A stretch of DNA of 64,000 bases from JBPOFM01 sp051252455 (GCA_051252455.1 JBPOFM010000007.1:124001-188000), one strand, 5' to 3'. Counted from the first letter of the stretch, positions 18,463 to 27,294 are shown. Numbers and translations: made by a program. The notes: generated by a model from the letters alone, not told the origin.

Positions 18463-19026
18463 TTAGCGTCTTCTACCTTGACGTTGTCCACCATAATGCT
18501 GTTTGGGCATTTGAGATTTTTTCATGCTGTCCTTCATCATCTTTATTTGATCACCCAACATGTTCCGCTTATCCAACTTTTCCGCTTCATTCATCAATAT
18601 TTTAGCTTCTTGGGGACGACGTTTACTAAAAGCGATGCCTGCAAGGTTTAATTTGGCCATCGCCATATCATGATCCATGGATAAACCAAGGTTAACGGCG
18701 TTTTTAAAGTATTTTTCGGCTTCATTCATATTGGTTTGAGACACCATAATACCATTAAGATAATTGTAATAGCCCTCTTGTTTCTTCACTAAAGCGCTTG
18801 ACGGGTTTTTTATCATATTTAACCATTTTTTTGCTCCTTCAAAATCTTGTTTTCTCAACTTAAGAAATGCAAGAAGAATAAATTCATTTTTGAAGTATAG
18901 AAACACAAAAATTGACGATAATAAAATCCACATGATTCCAGCACCAATATAACCTTCAGTGAATTGGTAAATGGCATAAGCAATAATTAAAAAAGCAATG
19001 AATAGTTTTATATTTTTATTATACAT
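18463..19026 (-). CDS. Membrane protein with TPR-like repeats
   Basis: 187 residues. Two N-terminal membrane helices (about 7-24 and 28-45) are followed by a soluble domain that looks like tetratricopeptide repeats (AEKYFKNAVNLGLSMDHDMAMAKLNLAGIAFSKRRPQEAKILMNEAEKLD) and a basic Gln/Arg-rich tail. The gene starts two bases after the stop of the DUF6263-like gene and shares its terminator, so they form a two-gene operon. A scaffolding role at the inner membrane is inferred; function unknown. Confidence 0.72.
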   Translation of the reverse strand: MYNKNIKLFIAFLIIAYAIYQFTEGYIGAGIMWILLSSIFVFLYFKNEFILLAFLKLRKQDFEGAKKWLNMIKNPSSALVKKQEGYYNYLNGIMVSQTNMNEAEKYFKNAVNLGLSMDHDMAMAKLNLAGIAFSKRRPQEAKILMNEAEKLDKRNMLGDQIKMMKDSMKKSQMPKQHYGGQRQGRRR

Positions 19027-19028
19027 GG

Positions 19029-19904
19029 TTACTCTATTATTTTATAAGAAATAGTTGATTTAATTTGAGTTGGAATAGTCATATTTTGCGCTTGGACCAT
19101 AGTGTCACCAGAATTTTCCCCTATGACAGTAATTTCTTTGAACCAGCCGTTCTTTGGATTGACACTTACGGTGGTTTGTTGAGTTCCAGCCAAAGTCATC
19201 ATCACGTTTTCGTCAATTGTGCTCATTGTCGTAGTTGCTGTGCTATAAATAGTAATTGACTGCGATGATTTCTCGCCCAATTTCCATTGGTTTTTTGCGC
19301 TCATATTTCCTTTATAGCTATTGGTCCATTCATCTCCTACGGCAACAGGTGCTTCCGGATAAAAATAGGTCATTTGCTCGAAGCTACTAGATAAAGCATC
19401 ACTACCAAACTGCTTTTCCATTTGTCCTTTTATGCTAGCAATAACTTCAGGTTGATCAATTCCAGCTGTTTCAAACATAGATGCTATCAATTGTTCGCCA
19501 CCAGTCACAGATTTAATTTTTCCTGATTTTTCCATAATTATAGTTACGGGAACATTTAGCAAACCTTTGAAAAGCATATTAGTAACGTCGCTTGAATCTG
19601 CTGATTCTGTATCAGAATTTGATAGTTCACCTAAAGATGGTGAGGTCATCAACATCTTTAAACGCTTAAAAGTCATTTCTAATGTGTAATTTTCTTTAGT
19701 TGCCTCCATGACCTTAAAGTTCATGACACTGACCAAATCGTTTTCAATGACCTGTTCCATGCCGTTGAGGTCCTGGGTGATGTGTTGTTTCGCTTGTTGC
19801 TGTACAGTAAAATTATCGCCAACGGATAAGTGATACTCCAAAGCATCTTGCGCTAGAACGGGAGTGGATATTATTAATATTAAAAATAGAATAAGTTGTT
19901 TCAT
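19029..19904 (-). CDS. DUF6263-like exported protein
   Basis: 291 residues with a signal peptide (MKQLILFLILIISTPVLA). The body matches a Bacteroidota exported family in which LEYHLSVGDNF opens the chain and PVAVGDEWTNSY and a C-terminal TISTTISYKI-like strand occur (VAVGDEW at about 190). The all-beta pattern with long amphipathic strands suggests a periplasmic beta-sandwich. No catalytic residues are apparent. It is the first gene of the pair with 18463. Confidence 0.68.
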   Translation of the reverse strand: MKQLILFLILIISTPVLAQDALEYHLSVGDNFTVQQQAKQHITQDLNGMEQVIENDLVSVMNFKVMEATKENYTLEMTFKRLKMLMTSPSLGELSNSDTESADSSDVTNMLFKGLLNVPVTIIMEKSGKIKSVTGGEQLIASMFETAGIDQPEVIASIKGQMEKQFGSDALSSSFEQMTYFYPEAPVAVGDEWTNSYKGNMSAKNQWKLGEKSSQSITIYSTATTTMSTIDENVMMTLAGTQQTTVSVNPKNGWFKEITVIGENSGDTMVQAQNMTIPTQIKSTISYKIIE

Positions 19905-20070
19905 TTATAGAAAAATTAGCTGCATTTTCAACTTTGCAAAGAAACTAATTTTTTTTCATGTGCTCTTCATAATTTTGACATTTTCAGGGGAAAGGAATCA
20001 GCAGTTTTGACTAAATTTGAGATGTCTGTTGATGAATTTAATTTTTCGGTTAAATATTTTTTAAATTAGG

Positions 20071-20101
20071 TTTGTCAAAGTAAAAAGTCTTTGTATATTT
20101 G
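20071..20101 (+). promoter_or_regulatory. Flavobacterial sigma-A promoter of rpmH
   Basis: TTTG at 20071-20074, a 19-base spacer and TATATTTG at 20094-20101 fit the Bacteroidota consensus TTTG-N19-TAnnTTTG exactly. The start site would be about 20107, giving a leader of about 65 bases to rpmH. Confidence 0.82.
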
Positions 20102-20172
20102 CCCGCAGTTTTGGAGAAAGTACCAAACGACTGTTTTAGAGATATACAATTCGATTTTAAAGATACAAGACA

Positions 20173-20334
20173 ATGAGCAAAAGAACGTTTCAACCATCAA
20201 AAAGAAAGAGAAGAAACAAACACGGTTTTAGAGAAAGAATGGCGTCTGCCAATGGTAGAAAAGTCCTTGCTCGTAGAAGAGCTAAAGGAAGAAAAAAACT
20301 GTCTGTATCTACAGAATCTAGACATAAAAAATAA
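20173..20334 (+). CDS. rpmH: Ribosomal protein bL34
   Basis: 53 codons, very basic: MSKRTFQPSKRKR, then HGFRERM, NGRKVLARRRAKGRKKLSVS and a short ESRHKK tail. KRTFQPS and the NGRKVLxxRRxKGR block are invariant bL34 signatures. It is a structural protein of the large ribosomal subunit, at the peptide exit tunnel region. In many bacteria rnpA follows; here a terminator and carB follow instead. It has its own promoter at 20071 and terminator at 20357, so it is monocistronic. Confidence 0.97.
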   Translation: MSKRTFQPSKRKRRNKHGFRERMASANGRKVLARRRAKGRKKLSVSTESRHKK

Positions 20335-20356
20335 TGATTAACAATTGTTGATATTT

Positions 20357-20388
20357 AAAGGTGTTACTTCGGTGTAACACCTTTTTTT
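20357..20388 (+). terminator. Rho-independent terminator of rpmH
   Basis: A stem of at least 10 bp (20357-20367 with 20374-20384) closing a TTCGGT loop, followed by seven T residues. It lies 22 bp after the rpmH stop. Confidence 0.9.
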
Positions 20389-20448
20389 GTATCCATTCGT
20401 GACTTATTTTTGTCACAACTTCTAAACCCTGAACTCAAAACACAAAAA

Positions 20449-23301
20449 ATGCCAAAGCATAAAAACATCAACTCTGTACTGATTATTGGATCTGGACCTA
20501 TCATCATCGGCCAGGCTTGCGAATTTGATTATTCCGGAACACAAGCACTTCGTTCACTTCGCGAAGATGGTATTGAAACGATTTTGATCAATTCCAATCC
20601 GGCAACCATTATGACCGACCCAACAATGGCTGACCATGTCTACTTATTGCCGTTGACGACCAAGTCTCTTATAAAAATATTAAAAGAACACCCTCAAATT
20701 GATGCCGTTTTACCAACTATGGGAGGCCAAACCGCCTTGAATCTTTGCATAGAAGCTGGCGAAAAAGGAATTTGGGACGATTTTGATGTGAAGATTATTG
20801 GTGTAGACATCGACGCTATCAATATTACTGAAGATAGAGAACAGTTTAGAGAACTAATGCTCAAGATAGGAATTCCAATGGCGCCTCAAGCCACAGCGAA
20901 TTCGTATTTAAAAGGAAAAGAAATTGCCCAAGAGTTTGGATTTCCTTTGGTAATTAGAGCATCCTATACATTAGGAGGCGAAGGTGCTTCGTTTGTGCAT
21001 ACAAAAGAGCAGTTTGATGAATTGTTAACTCGAGGTCTGGAAGTATCGCCTATCCATGAAGTGATGATCGACAAAGCTTTGATCGGCTGGAAAGAATATG
21101 AGTTGGAATTGTTACGTGACAAGAATGATAACGTGGTCATCATTTGTACGATAGAAAATATGGATCCAATGGGAATTCACACCGGAGATTCCATAACCGT
21201 TGCTCCAGCCATGACCTTATCTGACACTACATACCAACGTATGCGAGATATGGCAATTCACATGATGCGGAGCATTGGCGATTTTGCTGGTGGTTGTAAT
21301 GTGCAGTTCGCGGTGAGCCCAGATGAAAAGGAAGATATTATAGCAATCGAAATCAATCCACGTGTGTCGCGTTCGTCTGCATTGGCAAGTAAAGCGACGG
21401 GTTATCCAATTGCGAAGATTGCGGCGAAATTGGCTATAGGATATAATTTGGATGAATTGAAAAATCAAATTACCAAATCAACTTCGGCATTGTTCGAGCC
21501 AACTTTGGATTATGTCGTTGTGAAAATACCACGTTGGAATTTTGATAAATTTGAAGGTTCAGATCGAACGCTTGGTTTACAGATGAAAGCTGTAGGAGAA
21601 GTGATGGCGATTGGACGTTCGTTTCAGGAAGCTCTTCACAAAGCAACCCAATCATTGGAAATTAAAAGAAACGGTTTGGGCGCTGATGGAAAAGGCTATA
21701 AAGATTACGATCAAATTATTGAAAAGTTAACCAATGCAAGTTGGGACCGTGTGTTTGTGATTTATGATGCCATTCAAATGGGGATTCCTTTGAGCCGTAT
21801 TCATGAAATCACTAAAATAGATATGTGGTTTTTGAAGCAATATGAAGAATTACACTTTTTAGAAAGAGAAATTTCAAACTATAAAATCGATACAATCGAA
21901 CGTGATTTACTTCTGGAAGCCAAGCAAAAAGGCTATGGAGACCGACAGATTGCTCATATGTTGGGCTGTTTGGAAAGTCAGGTTTATAACAAACGTGATG
22001 AATTTAACATCAAGCGTGTTTATAAACTAGTAGATACGTGTGCGGCCGAATTCAAAGCTCAAACTCCATATTATTATTCCACCTTTGAAAATGAAGTAGA
22101 AACACCAGACGGAAAAAGGGAATCCGCCAATGAGAGTGTGGTCACTGATAAAAAGAAAATTATCGTTTTAGGTTCAGGTCCTAATAGAATTGGTCAAGGT
22201 ATTGAGTTCGATTACTGCTGTGTTCACGGCGTATTAGCAGCTTCAGAATGCGGTTACGAAACCATCATGATCAACTGTAATCCAGAAACCGTTTCTACCG
22301 ATTTCGACATCGCAGACAAGTTGTATTTTGAACCTGTTTTTTGGGAGCATATATACGATATCATTCGTCATGAAAAACCAGAAGGTGTCATCGTACAATT
22401 AGGTGGTCAAACTGCTTTGAAATTGGCCGAAAAATTAGACCGCTACGGCATCAAAATCATCGGGACGACTTACGAATCTCTAGATTTAGCAGAAGATAGA
22501 GGAAGTTTTTCAAAATTGCTACAGGAAAATAACATTCCCTATCCAGAATTTGACGTAGCAACCTCTGCCGATGAGGCATTGGCAATTGCTGATGTTTTAG
22601 ATTTTCCAATTTTGGTTCGTCCGTCATACGTATTGGGAGGGCAAGGCATGAAAATTGTGATCAATAAAAAAGAATTGGAAGAGCATGTAGTCGATTTGCT
22701 GCGTGGTATGCCTGGCAATAAGTTGCTGTTAGACCATTATCTCGATGGTGCGATTGAAGCAGAAGCTGATGCTATTTGTGATGGAGAAAACGTATATATC
22801 ATCGGCATCATGGAACATATAGAACCATGCGGAATTCATTCTGGTGACAGTAATGCAACGTTGCCACCTTTCAATTTAGGTGAATTTGTGATGCAACAGA
22901 TTAAGGATCATACCAAAAAAATTGCACTTGCATTAAAAACAGTGGGATTGATCAATATTCAGTTTGCTGTTAAAGATGATATGGTATACATCATTGAAGC
23001 GAATCCAAGAGCCTCACGAACTGTTCCATTTATCGCCAAAGCATACAAAGAACCTTATGTGAACTATGCAACGAAGGTGATGTTGGGTGAGAAGAAAGTT
23101 ACTGATTTCGACTTCAATCCACAATTGGAAGGGTACGCTATCAAACAACCGGTTTTTTCTTTCAACAAATTCCCAAATGTGAACAAAAAATTGGGACCAG
23201 AAATGAAGAGTACTGGAGAAAGTATCTTGTTTATAGATAGTTTAAAGGATGATGAGTTTTATAATTTGTACTCAAGACGCAAGATGTATTTGAGCAAATA
23301 A
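20449..23301 (+). CDS. carB: Carbamoyl-phosphate synthase large subunit, short form
   Basis: 950 residues from the ATG at 20449 (MPKHKNINSVLIIGSGP). It makes carbamoyl phosphate from bicarbonate, ammonia from the small subunit, and two ATP, feeding pyrimidines and arginine. Two homologous ATP-grasp halves are present: GSGPIIIGQACEFDYSGTQA and LVIRASYTLGGEGASF in the first, GSGPNRIGQGIEFDYCCVH and ILVRPSYVLGGQGM in the second, with the helical domain between. The chain ends soon after ATP-grasp 2 (MYLSK), so the MGS-like allosteric domain of the 1073-residue enteric enzyme is absent. A TATTTTTG box at 20405-20412 may be the -7 element. carA is not nearby. Confidence 0.96.
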   Translation: MPKHKNINSVLIIGSGPIIIGQACEFDYSGTQALRSLREDGIETILINSNPATIMTDPTMADHVYLLPLTTKSLIKILKEHPQIDAVLPTMGGQTALNLCIEAGEKGIWDDFDVKIIGVDIDAINITEDREQFRELMLKIGIPMAPQATANSYLKGKEIAQEFGFPLVIRASYTLGGEGASFVHTKEQFDELLTRGLEVSPIHEVMIDKALIGWKEYELELLRDKNDNVVIICTIENMDPMGIHTGDSITVAPAMTLSDTTYQRMRDMAIHMMRSIGDFAGGCNVQFAVSPDEKEDIIAIEINPRVSRSSALASKATGYPIAKIAAKLAIGYNLDELKNQITKSTSALFEPTLDYVVVKIPRWNFDKFEGSDRTLGLQMKAVGEVMAIGRSFQEALHKATQSLEIKRNGLGADGKGYKDYDQIIEKLTNASWDRVFVIYDAIQMGIPLSRIHEITKIDMWFLKQYEELHFLEREISNYKIDTIERDLLLEAKQKGYGDRQIAHMLGCLESQVYNKRDEFNIKRVYKLVDTCAAEFKAQTPYYYSTFENEVETPDGKRESANESVVTDKKKIIVLGSGPNRIGQGIEFDYCCVHGVLAASECGYETIMINCNPETVSTDFDIADKLYFEPVFWEHIYDIIRHEKPEGVIVQLGGQTALKLAEKLDRYGIKIIGTTYESLDLAEDRGSFSKLLQENNIPYPEFDVATSADEALAIADVLDFPILVRPSYVLGGQGMKIVINKKELEEHVVDLLRGMPGNKLLLDHYLDGAIEAEADAICDGENVYIIGIMEHIEPCGIHSGDSNATLPPFNLGEFVMQQIKDHTKKIALALKTVGLINIQFAVKDDMVYIIEANPRASRTVPFIAKAYKEPYVNYATKVMLGEKKVTDFDFNPQLEGYAIKQPVFSFNKFPNVNKKLGPEMKSTGESILFIDSLKDDEFYNLYSRRKMYLSK

Positions 23302-23320
23302 TTCGACAGATTTGAAGTAA

Positions 23321-23350
23321 AAAAAGCCATCGAACGATGGCTCTTTTTAT
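23321..23350 (+). terminator. Rho-independent terminator of carB
   Basis: An AGCCATC / GATGGCT stem (23325-23331 with 23336-23342) on a GAAC loop, flanked by A5 upstream and a T5 run downstream. It overlaps the last bases of the convergent DUF3307 gene. Confidence 0.85.
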
Positions 23351-24051
23351 TTAAGCGCAATAAACAAGATGCCAACTAAAATCGCAATTCCAAAACTGAT
23401 GAGTGTTCCGATGAGAATGTATTCCGTCAATTTTCGATGTTTGGATTCTTTTAAATCACCAAAACGAAATACGGATTTTGCCGTAATTAAAAACCCAACA
23501 GCTTCCCAATGGTTGAGAATAACAAATGTAAATACCAGTACACGCTCTAAAATTCCAATATATTTTCCGGCATCTTCAAGTGATTCGTTTCCTTCCGTCA
23601 AGGCTGTAATGTCCCATTTTAGAAAGATTGTTTTCATAATGATTGACACTGGAATCGTTAAGAACAACAAGCAAGTAATCAACAGAATGACTTGATCCGT
23701 GAAATAGTTTTCAATAGAAAATTCGGTCGATAAAAACAAAAAATAGGCACTAATAATGCTCGCTACATGTAAAGCTTGATCGAAAAAAAACCACTTTCTT
23801 TTTGTCTTTTTTTTCTGAAAAACGAGTTTTATCGCATCTATTATGAAATGAGTTACTGTGATAAAAAGAATAATTGGCCATAAGGTAAGATCCCAAAGGA
23901 GCACATTTAATAAGGCGAAATGGATAAGGATATGGAAATAGAGTTTAGACGATCTTAATTTTTTCTTCTCTTTTTCTTTCACCCATTTTTTTGGTTGCAA
24001 AAAGAAATCTCCAATAATGTGAGCCAAAAATAATTTGAGAAGTATCATCAT
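23347..24051 (-). CDS. DUF3307 integral membrane protein
   Basis: 234 residues with about six membrane segments. The opening LAHIIGDFFLQP, then a Lys-rich loop, HILIHFALLNVLL, and THFIIDAIK with FFFDQALH, is the DUF3307 pattern. The conserved His/Asp residues sit in membrane helices (H11, D15, H46, H77, D81, D100, H104), which suggests metal or lipid binding, but the function is not known. Its start overlaps the SatD-like stop by four bases (ATGA), so the pair is translationally coupled. Confidence 0.85.
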   Translation of the reverse strand: MMILLKLFLAHIIGDFFLQPKKWVKEKEKKKLRSSKLYFHILIHFALLNVLLWDLTLWPIILFITVTHFIIDAIKLVFQKKKTKRKWFFFDQALHVASIISAYFLFLSTEFSIENYFTDQVILLITCLLFLTIPVSIIMKTIFLKWDITALTEGNESLEDAGKYIGILERVLVFTFVILNHWEAVGFLITAKSVFRFGDLKESKHRKLTEYILIGTLISFGIAILVGILFIALK

Positions 24052-24671
24052 TTTAATAGATTTATTTTTTGTCTGTACATTGTATCTAATTCCATCAATT
24101 CATCCAAATGTGCACGTTTTTGACGTGTACTGATCGCATTTTGATTAATCCCGATGATTTTGCCCAATTCTTCTTGTAAGGCATTCGGTTGTTCAATACT
24201 CAATTTAACGATTTCAGCCGAGTTAACCGTCCAATGATCCATTATTGTTAATGCTAATTTGAAGTATAGATTAAGTTCATCATTAAGCAGTTGGTTGGGT
24301 GTTTTAATTTTGAGATTGACTTTTTCCTTTTTTAAACCTTCTAATGTTTCACCTGAATATTGAAAAGCTTCTCCATTGGATTCCGTGATGATGTTTCCTC
24401 TAAAATTTATTGAACCTACACCAATCGCCAATCGTACATCCAAACCTTTGATAGTTTTGATACAAGCTTTGATATAGAGTGCTGTTTTGAAACTATCTTG
24501 AATGTGATCAACTTCTATTTGAAAACTGTCACCTCTATAGAGTTCCCACTTGGATGGATCACTTGACATGGTTATCAATGCTGATTTCAATTCCGTTAAC
24601 CAAACGTTTGGATCCTTTAGGGACCTTGATTTGATAATATCTCCTGTTATGATACTCGTCATATTTTTCAT
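24048..24671 (-). CDS. SatD-family protein with C-terminal helix-turn-helix
   Basis: 207 residues. The opening SIITGDIIKSRSL, YRGDSFQIEV at about 44-53 and DVRLAIGVGSI at about 77-87 are SatD-family landmarks and resemble a nucleotide-cyclase-like ferredoxin fold. The C-terminal 50 residues contain a likely helix-turn-helix (LGKIIGINQNAISTRQKRA), so it may bind DNA. SatD/DUF3307 pairs recur in Bacteroidota; in streptococci satD lies in an acid-tolerance locus, but its role is unclear. It is preceded by a palindrome array at 24673-24784, which it may bind. A start three codons in (MTSII) is possible. Confidence 0.8.
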   Translation of the reverse strand: MKNMTSIITGDIIKSRSLKDPNVWLTELKSALITMSSDPSKWELYRGDSFQIEVDHIQDSFKTALYIKACIKTIKGLDVRLAIGVGSINFRGNIITESNGEAFQYSGETLEGLKKEKVNLKIKTPNQLLNDELNLYFKLALTIMDHWTVNSAEIVKLSIEQPNALQEELGKIIGINQNAISTRQKRAHLDELMELDTMYRQKINLLK

Positions 24672-24672
24672 T

Positions 24673-24784
24673 AATAGATATTTTATAATATCACTTTAAA
24701 AGATGATAATTACAATTATCGCATTATTAGATGATATTCAAATATATCGCTTATTTATGGGATAATCAAATGTATTTGATTAAA
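24673..24784. repeat. Array of four 28-bp units, three with GATA-palindromes
   Basis: Units begin at 24673, 24701, 24729 and 24757. Each holds GATA at its positions 5-8, and the first three hold TATC at positions 17-20, giving 16-bp inverted repeats: GATATTTTATAATATC (24677), GATAATTACAATTATC (24705) and GATATTCAAATATATC (24733). The fourth (24761) keeps GATAAT but has TATT in place of TATC. Units two and three agree at 20 of 28 positions. A 20-bp palindrome TAATCAAAT-GT-ATTTGATTA (24763-24782) overlaps the fourth. The array fills the gap upstream of the SatD-like gene. Confidence 0.82.
24739..24770 (-). promoter_or_regulatory. Candidate promoter of the SatD/DUF3307 pair, inside the palindrome array
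   Basis: Read on the minus strand, TTTG (24770-24767), a 20-base spacer and TATATTTG (24746-24739) fit the flavobacterial consensus. The -33 element falls in the fourth array unit and the -7 element in the third, and the predicted start near 24732 lies just upstream of the first two units in the direction of transcription. Occupancy of the array would block initiation; this is inference. Confidence 0.6.
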
Positions 24785-24791
24785 ATCAGAT

Positions 24792-25346
24792 TTAGCTATC
24801 AGGCAACTCAATTTTTACTTTAAAATTTTCAAGATGATGAAGATAGTTTATATGGGTAAAATCCTCACTATCAAATTCTTCTTGACGAGAATATTTAGTT
24901 TCAGTACGTTTTACAGCTTTGAGAAAGCGCTTCACTTCTTGATTATCATTTAGTATTAAACCAGGAACTTTAACAGAACTGCCATTTTCATCTTTAGCCA
25001 CCATTGTAAAGTAAGAGGAGTTGCAATGTTTGATGGCACCGGTTCTAATATTTTCAGCAATGACTCGAATCCCTACAACCATCGATGTATTACCAACAAA
25101 ATTAATGGACGCTTTCATCGTTACCAATTCGCCGATTTCAATAGGTTTTAAAAAATCTACAGTATCTACAGATGCCGTGACACAATAGGTTTCTGAATGT
25201 TTTGATGCACAAGCAAACGCAATCTGATCCATCAAATTAAGAATATAACCTCCGTGAATTTTCCCGTTAAAATTAGAATGAGAAGGTTGCATCAATTCGG
25301 AAATTGAGATTCTGGAAGCATCAACTGTTTTATAGGAATCATTCAT
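24792..25346 (-). CDS. Acyl-CoA thioesterase (hotdog fold)
   Basis: 184 residues. The hotdog signature is NFNGKIHGGYILNLMDQIAFACASKHS, with the Asn/His-Gly-Gly helix start and Asp in the central helix, followed by VTASVDTVDFLKPIEIGELV. This matches the YciA/BACH-type acyl-CoA thioesterases, which hydrolyse fatty acyl-CoA. A C-terminal acidic tail of about 40 residues follows the single hotdog. The start overlaps the previous gene's stop by one base (TAATG), so it is the downstream partner of 25346-25714. Confidence 0.9.
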   Translation of the reverse strand: MNDSYKTVDASRISISELMQPSHSNFNGKIHGGYILNLMDQIAFACASKHSETYCVTASVDTVDFLKPIEIGELVTMKASINFVGNTSMVVGIRVIAENIRTGAIKHCNSSYFTMVAKDENGSSVKVPGLILNDNQEVKRFLKAVKRTETKYSRQEEFDSEDFTHINYLHHLENFKVKIELPDS

Positions 25347-25714
25347 TAAAATCGTCTGTTATTGCGTTCGACATCTTCTTCAACCTTCGTCACAAAATAG
25401 GTTGTATCTCCAAGCCAAAAGAGGGTTACAAAACGCTCATAATAATGAAGCTTCACATATTTGCCTTGAAAATTTTGCAGATCTTGTACCACTTGATCTT
25501 CACCTCCTTCAACAGAAAATTCAAAAAGTTGCGCTTCAGAAACGCCCTGACTTATTTCACCTTCCCACGTTTTAAAAATCACACCTTTACTACTGAACTT
25601 GACCAATTCACCAGCTCTTACGCCTTCGCTGTAATGCACAAAATAGGCAAGGCAAAAAATGCCAATGGCCAACAAAACGAGTCCAACAAGTAATATTTTC
25701 AAAAATTTCATCAT
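25346..25714 (-). CDS. Small membrane-anchored protein
   Basis: 122 residues from the ATG at 25714 (MMKFLKILLVGLVLLAIGIFCLAYFV), chosen because a longer in-frame start at 25756 would overlap rmuC. One N-terminal membrane helix is followed by a beta-rich periplasmic domain: YSEGVRAGELVKFSSKGVIFKTWEGEI and LHYYERFVTLFWLGDTTYFV. Homologues in flavobacteria often carry the label 6-phosphogluconate dehydrogenase, but there is no Rossmann fold or NADP motif here and I regard that name as wrong. It probably forms an operon with rmuC upstream and the thioesterase downstream. Confidence 0.72.
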   Translation of the reverse strand: MMKFLKILLVGLVLLAIGIFCLAYFVHYSEGVRAGELVKFSSKGVIFKTWEGEISQGVSEAQLFEFSVEGGEDQVVQDLQNFQGKYVKLHYYERFVTLFWLGDTTYFVTKVEEDVERNNRRF

Positions 25715-25733
25715 AGTTTTTTGTATTAGAAAT

Positions 25734-27122
25734 TTAGTTATCCAATTCGTTTGCACGTTTCAGCAATTTTTCGTTTTGTTCTTTGCTGGCTTTAGCTCCA
25801 AGTGTTTTCAAATTTTCGACACGCTTTATAAGGTTGCCTTTTCCTGTTAATTTTACCATGGCACTTTCATAAGATTTTTGTACAGTACCTATCTGATTTC
25901 CAACTTTGACCAGCTCATCCGTTAAGTTTACAAAGGAATCATACAATCTTCCCGCTTGAGTCGCAATTTCGATGGCATTTGCTTTTTGCTTTTCATTTTG
26001 CCACATGCTATCGATGGTTTTCATCACAGCCAATAAAGTTGTGGGAGTGACTATAATAATGTTTTTCTCAAAGGCGTCCGAGTATAAAGCGGGATACTCC
26101 ATGGAGGCAATAGCAAACGCAGATTCGATAGGTATGAACAGCAATACAAAATCAGGACTTTCCATTTCATAAAGTTGGTGATAGTTTTTTTCGCCCAATT
26201 CGCTAACTCTTTTTCTAATGGAAATCAGATGATTTTTTAAATGTGTTGGTTTATTTGAATCATCCAGCTCATTAATATAACGCTCATAAGCAATTAAGGA
26301 CACCTTTGAATCCACAACCAATTTTTTATCTCCAGGTAAATGGATAATAACATCGGGCATCACACGTCTTCCGTCATCATTGGTGAAACTTTGTTGAACG
26401 AAGTACTCGCTGTCTTTTTTGAGTCCGCTACGCTCTAAAACACGTTCTAAAATTAATTCGCCCCAATTACCCTGCATTTTTGTGTCACCTTTGAGAGCTT
26501 TTGTCAGGTTAGTGGTTTCTTTGCTCATCTGCTCGTTCAAATCTTTTAGGCCGATAATTTCCCTTCTTAAATCGGCAGTTCGACTGATGTCTTCCTTATT
26601 GGTTTCTTCAACGCGCTTCTCAAAATTTTGGATTTTATCTTGAAGCGGTTTTAAAATAGCATCGATATTTTCTTTGTTTTGAACCGTAAACTTATTCGAT
26701 TTCTCGTCTAAAATCTTATTGGCAAGGTTTTCAAATTCCTTGGTGAATTTCTCTTGCAATTTTTCAACTTCCGCCTTTTGTTCTCTGTTCTTCTCGAATA
26801 GATTTTCGAATTCAGCTTGTTTACGCGTCAATTCGGAATATAACAATTCCTTCTCTTTACGGATGTCTTCTCGATCGATTTCTATTTTCTCAACAGATCC
26901 TTTTAAGTCAGTTAATTGTGTGGCATACGTCTCATGTGTTTTTTGCAAATCGTTTTCAGCTTGAAATTTAAAATCATTCAATGACTGTTGAAGATTTGAA
27001 ATACGCTCTTCTAATGTGCTCTGTTCACCTTTTAATTTTAGTTTAGAGATCGTGATGCCTACGTAAGCGCCTATACCTCCAGCAATTATAATTGAAATAA
27101 AGAGAATAATGGTTTCGTTCAT
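25734..27122 (-). CDS. rmuC: RmuC family DNA recombination protein
   Basis: 462 residues. An N-terminal membrane helix (about 5-25) is followed by a long coiled coil (about 30-180, heptads rich in Glu/Lys/Leu) and the RmuC domain: KMQGNWGELILERVLERSGL, then DGRRVMPDVIIHLPGDKKLVVDSKVSL and PDFVLLFIPIESAFA. The domain belongs to the PD-(D/E)XK nuclease-like group, with the D-x-K core visible in VVDSKVS. RmuC limits recombination at inverted repeats; its mechanism is unsettled. It heads a probable three-gene operon. Confidence 0.93.
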   Translation of the reverse strand: MNETIILFISIIIAGGIGAYVGITISKLKLKGEQSTLEERISNLQQSLNDFKFQAENDLQKTHETYATQLTDLKGSVEKIEIDREDIRKEKELLYSELTRKQAEFENLFEKNREQKAEVEKLQEKFTKEFENLANKILDEKSNKFTVQNKENIDAILKPLQDKIQNFEKRVEETNKEDISRTADLRREIIGLKDLNEQMSKETTNLTKALKGDTKMQGNWGELILERVLERSGLKKDSEYFVQQSFTNDDGRRVMPDVIIHLPGDKKLVVDSKVSLIAYERYINELDDSNKPTHLKNHLISIRKRVSELGEKNYHQLYEMESPDFVLLFIPIESAFAIASMEYPALYSDAFEKNIIIVTPTTLLAVMKTIDSMWQNEKQKANAIEIATQAGRLYDSFVNLTDELVKVGNQIGTVQKSYESAMVKLTGKGNLIKRVENLKTLGAKASKEQNEKLLKRANELDN

Positions 27123-27150
27123 TTTAAAAATAAATTAAGAAGTAAAGTTA

Positions 27151-27177
27151 AAAAAAAGGACACTTAAAAGTGTGCCT
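27151..27177 (-). terminator. Rho-independent terminator of the btu transporter operon
   Basis: On the minus strand GG-C-ACACTT / AAGTGTCC forms an 8-bp stem with one bulged C and a TT loop, followed by a run of seven T. It lies downstream of the ATPase gene at 27295. A further 18-base palindrome (27213-27230) lies between but has no T tract. Confidence 0.7.
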
Positions 27178-27294
27178 AAAATAATTTAATTCGAGATACT
27201 TTCAATTGAAGTCCGTTATAATAATAACGGAACTTTTAAATGGTTTTTATACAGTCCTCCAGAATCTAAAAAGAGGTGTTTAACTTATTTGGAA

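Noticed and set aside
25346..25714. 6-phosphogluconate dehydrogenase label for the small membrane protein
   Set aside because: No NADP-binding fold or catalytic motif is present; the label seen in relatives is not supported.
27213..27230. 18-base palindrome CCGTTAT-AATA-ATAACGG downstream of btuD
   Set aside because: It has no T tract on either strand and a better terminator lies nearby, so I do not call it a terminator or an operator.
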